From Thermoplasmata archaeon (GTDB lineage Archaea > Thermoplasmatota > Thermoplasmata > Lutacidiplasmatales > UBA184), in contig JAJZGO010000077.1 in the NCBI GenBank assembly GCA_021798415.1, positions 1-7,067 on the forward strand: DNA of 7,067 nucleotides, written 5' to 3'. Shown piece by piece: positions 5,496 to 7,067 of this stretch. A program made the translations under genes and the position numbers. Within the stretch, counting starts at the first letter, position 1. Every line of letters begins with the position of its first letter. A model generated the notes under the pieces. The model saw nothing but the letters and a program-made list of their open reading frames with translations, did not search any database and was not told where the DNA came from.

Positions 5496-6302
5496 ATGGA
5501 GACGGTAGCCAACGAGGTCTCCCGCGGCCGCTCGACCGTCGCGTCGCTTCGGATCGCGATCCTCCAGTTCCTCGCGGACCCCCAGTGGCTCATCCCGTCG
5601 ATGATCGCCCCCGTCGTCTTCGCGCTCGTCTCCTACGAGCTCTTCCGCGGCTCGGGGCCGTACTTCCTCACCTACGCGATCCTCGGTGCGGGCATGATGA
5701 GCATGTGGGGCCAGACCCTCTACGGGAGCGGCTGGGCCACCGCCCAGGACCGGGAGTTCGGAACGCTCGAACCGACGATCCAGTCCCCCACGCCCTACCT
5801 CTACGTGATCCTCGGCCGGGTCCTCTGGAACGTGCTCTCGGGGCTGTTCGGCGGGCTGATCGTCTACGCCGTCATCGTCGTCGCCGCGGGCGGACCTCCG
5901 GCCCTACCCGACCCGCTCGGCTTCGCGATCCTCTTCGTCTTCGTGATGCTGTCGCTCGCGAGCGTCGGGGTCGTCTTCGCCGCCTTCTACGTGTACACCC
6001 GGTACGCGGGGTTCATCCAGAACATCGGGGAGTTCGCGTTCTACGTCGGGACCGGCTGCATGTTCCCGGTCGTCCTCCTCCCGTTCTGGACGAACCCGAT
6101 CTCGCTCGTCTTCCCCCCGACCTGGGGGCTCGACGCGCTCCGCTACCTCGCGATCCCCGGCTACCGCGGATTCGGCTGGGGGTTCTGGGTGGACCTCCTC
6201 GGGGCGCTCGGGACGACCGTGGCGTACCTCGCGATCGCCGGCTCGATCTTCCACCGGGTCGAGCGCCACGTCCTCGAGGAGGGAAACCTCTCCCAGTACT
6301 GA
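5496..6302 (+). CDS. ABC-2 type transporter permease, first subunit
   Basis: This 268-residue polytopic membrane protein is the first of two permeases. About six hydrophobic segments can be seen at roughly 30-50, 57-78, 105-131, 141-165, 176-198 and 229-252. Between segments two and three is DREFGTLEPTIQSPTP (85-100), the loop typical of ABC-2 permeases, in which an EFGTLE-like motif precedes an SP turn. The region near CMFPVVLLPFWTNPISLVFPPTWGLDALR (188 onward) corresponds to the FP...LP and P-TWGL pattern near the C-terminus of this family. A soluble N-terminal stretch of about 29 residues precedes the first segment, and there is no cleavable signal. It starts directly after the ATPase stop and is followed after 16 bases by the second permease, so the three genes are one operon. 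The substrate is unknown; drugs, lipids, glycans or ions are all possible for this family. Confidence 0.9.
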   Translation: METVANEVSRGRSTVASLRIAILQFLADPQWLIPSMIAPVVFALVSYELFRGSGPYFLTYAILGAGMMSMWGQTLYGSGWATAQDREFGTLEPTIQSPTPYLYVILGRVLWNVLSGLFGGLIVYAVIVVAAGGPPALPDPLGFAILFVFVMLSLASVGVVFAAFYVYTRYAGFIQNIGEFAFYVGTGCMFPVVLLPFWTNPISLVFPPTWGLDALRYLAIPGYRGFGWGFWVDLLGALGTTVAYLAIAGSIFHRVERHVLEEGNLSQY

Positions 6303-6304
6303 CG

Positions 6305-6308
6305 GGAG
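6305..6308 (+). promoter_or_regulatory. Likely Shine-Dalgarno site of the second permease
   Basis: GGAG sits in the 16-base gap after the first permease stop, ten bases before the ATG at 6319. Another GGAG at 6315-6318 touches the ATG and is too close to work as a binding site. Confidence 0.5.
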
Positions 6309-6318
6309 CAGAACGGAG

Positions 6319-7067
6319 ATGTCGAGCGCGCTCGCGACCTACCGGACCTCGTTCTGGAGGACGTTCTGGCGGAACGCCCTCATGGCGCCGCGGACGAGCC
6401 TCGGGTTCATGCGCGTCGACTTCGTCCTCGGGACGGTCTTCGTCGTTCCGCTCACCCAGATGGTCTTCTTCGCGTTCGTTGTCCAGCTGGGCGGCGGCGG
6501 CGCGTCGGAGATCGCGTACACCGCCCTCGGGAACGCGGTCGCGACGGTCACCTACTCGAGCATCTTCTCGGTCTGCCAGACGACCGACTCCGAGAAGTCC
6601 CAGGGAACGATGGAGCACCTCCTCGTGTCGCCGGCGAACCGGCTCGCGCTGTACTTTGGCCGGGGCCTCATCCCGATCCTGATCTCCCTCGCGACGGTCG
6701 CGGTCGGGCTCGTCTACGCGAGCGGCCTCTTCGGCGTGCGCATCGCCGCCTCCTCGATACCGGAGCTCGCGGTCTCGGTCGTGCTGACCGCGTTCGCGAT
6801 GGTGGGCTTCGGCCTCCTGCTCGGCGGCGTCGCGCTCTACCTCCGCACGTCCATCATCCTCGGGAACATCTTCCTGTTTGCCGGCCTGCTCCTCTCGGGC
6901 GTCAACTTCCCGCTCTCCCAGCTTCCGCTCCCGCTCCAGTGGGCGGGGGATGCGTTCCCGCTCACCTGGGGGCTCGCCGCCATCCGGGCCGCGGTCGCGG
7001 GCGACCCGGTCTCGTCGCTCCTGGTCCTGTGGGGGGCGGTCGCCCTGTCGGCGATCCTGGCCTTCTC
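6319..7067 (+). CDS. ABC-2 type transporter permease, second subunit (3' end outside window)
   Basis: The frame is open from ATG 6319 to the right edge, giving 249 complete codons with no stop, so the gene is partial only because the window ends. Hydrophobic segments can be seen at about 34-57, 66-86, 112-136, 148-174, 179-196 and from about 231 onward. The loop SEKSQGTMEHLLVSP (91-105) is the ABC-2 permease counterpart of EFGTLEPTIQSP in the first subunit. The stretch LLSGVNFPLSQLPLPLQWAG followed by FPLTWGLAAIR (191-223) matches the conserved FP...LP and P-TWG pattern of the family. It is clearly a distinct protein from the first permease rather than a recent copy. The two probably form a heterodimeric membrane channel with a homodimer of the upstream ATPase. 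Probably only a few dozen codons or fewer are missing, judged by usual family length. Confidence 0.88.
   Translation, partial: MSSALATYRTSFWRTFWRNALMAPRTSLGFMRVDFVLGTVFVVPLTQMVFFAFVVQLGGGGASEIAYTALGNAVATVTYSSIFSVCQTTDSEKSQGTMEHLLVSPANRLALYFGRGLIPILISLATVAVGLVYASGLFGVRIAASSIPELAVSVVLTAFAMVGFGLLLGGVALYLRTSIILGNIFLFAGLLLSGVNFPLSQLPLPLQWAGDAFPLTWGLAAIRAAVAGDPVSSLLVLWGAVALSAILAF

Overview
The window is GC-rich throughout (including third codon positions) and carries six protein genes, one of them cut by the right edge. The control signals look archaeal. Two minus-strand genes have an AT-rich TATA-like box whose centre lies about 26-27 bases upstream of a start codon, as expected for leaderless archaeal transcripts. 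Genes inside operons have Shine-Dalgarno sites instead. A high-GC euryarchaeon such as a Thermoplasmatota lineage would fit, but this is an inference and no rRNA or other taxonomic marker is present.

Layout: (1) Positions 1-329 hold no convincing gene. A TATA-like palindrome near 37-46 could drive a minus-strand gene that leaves the window on the left. (2) Positions 330-3751, minus strand, hold a compact operon for a 2-oxoacid dehydrogenase complex in the order E1 alpha, E1 beta, E2. E1 alpha and E1 beta overlap by four bases, and nine bases separate E1 beta from E2. The E1 alpha loop sequence looks more like branched-chain 2-oxoacid dehydrogenases than classical pyruvate dehydrogenases. No E3 (lipoamide dehydrogenase) is visible. 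(3) Positions 3865-4365, minus strand, hold a small stand-alone MOSC-domain protein with its own promoter. (4) Positions 4509-7067, plus strand, diverge from the MOSC gene and form an ABC-2 type exporter operon: one ATPase followed by two different membrane permeases, the second truncated by the window end.

The E1-E2 proteins would oxidatively decarboxylate a 2-oxoacid with thiamine diphosphate and pass the acyl group to lipoate on E2 and then to CoA, with E3 supplied from elsewhere. The ABC genes would form one exporter with a heterodimeric membrane part and two copies of the same ATPase. I see no mobile element, CRISPR array, tRNA, rRNA or defence system. Most of the window is recognisable metabolism and transport; the points worth a second look are the promoter architecture, the divergent intergenic inverted repeat, the altered Q-loop of the ATPase, the CxxC in the MOSC protein and the unexplained left end.
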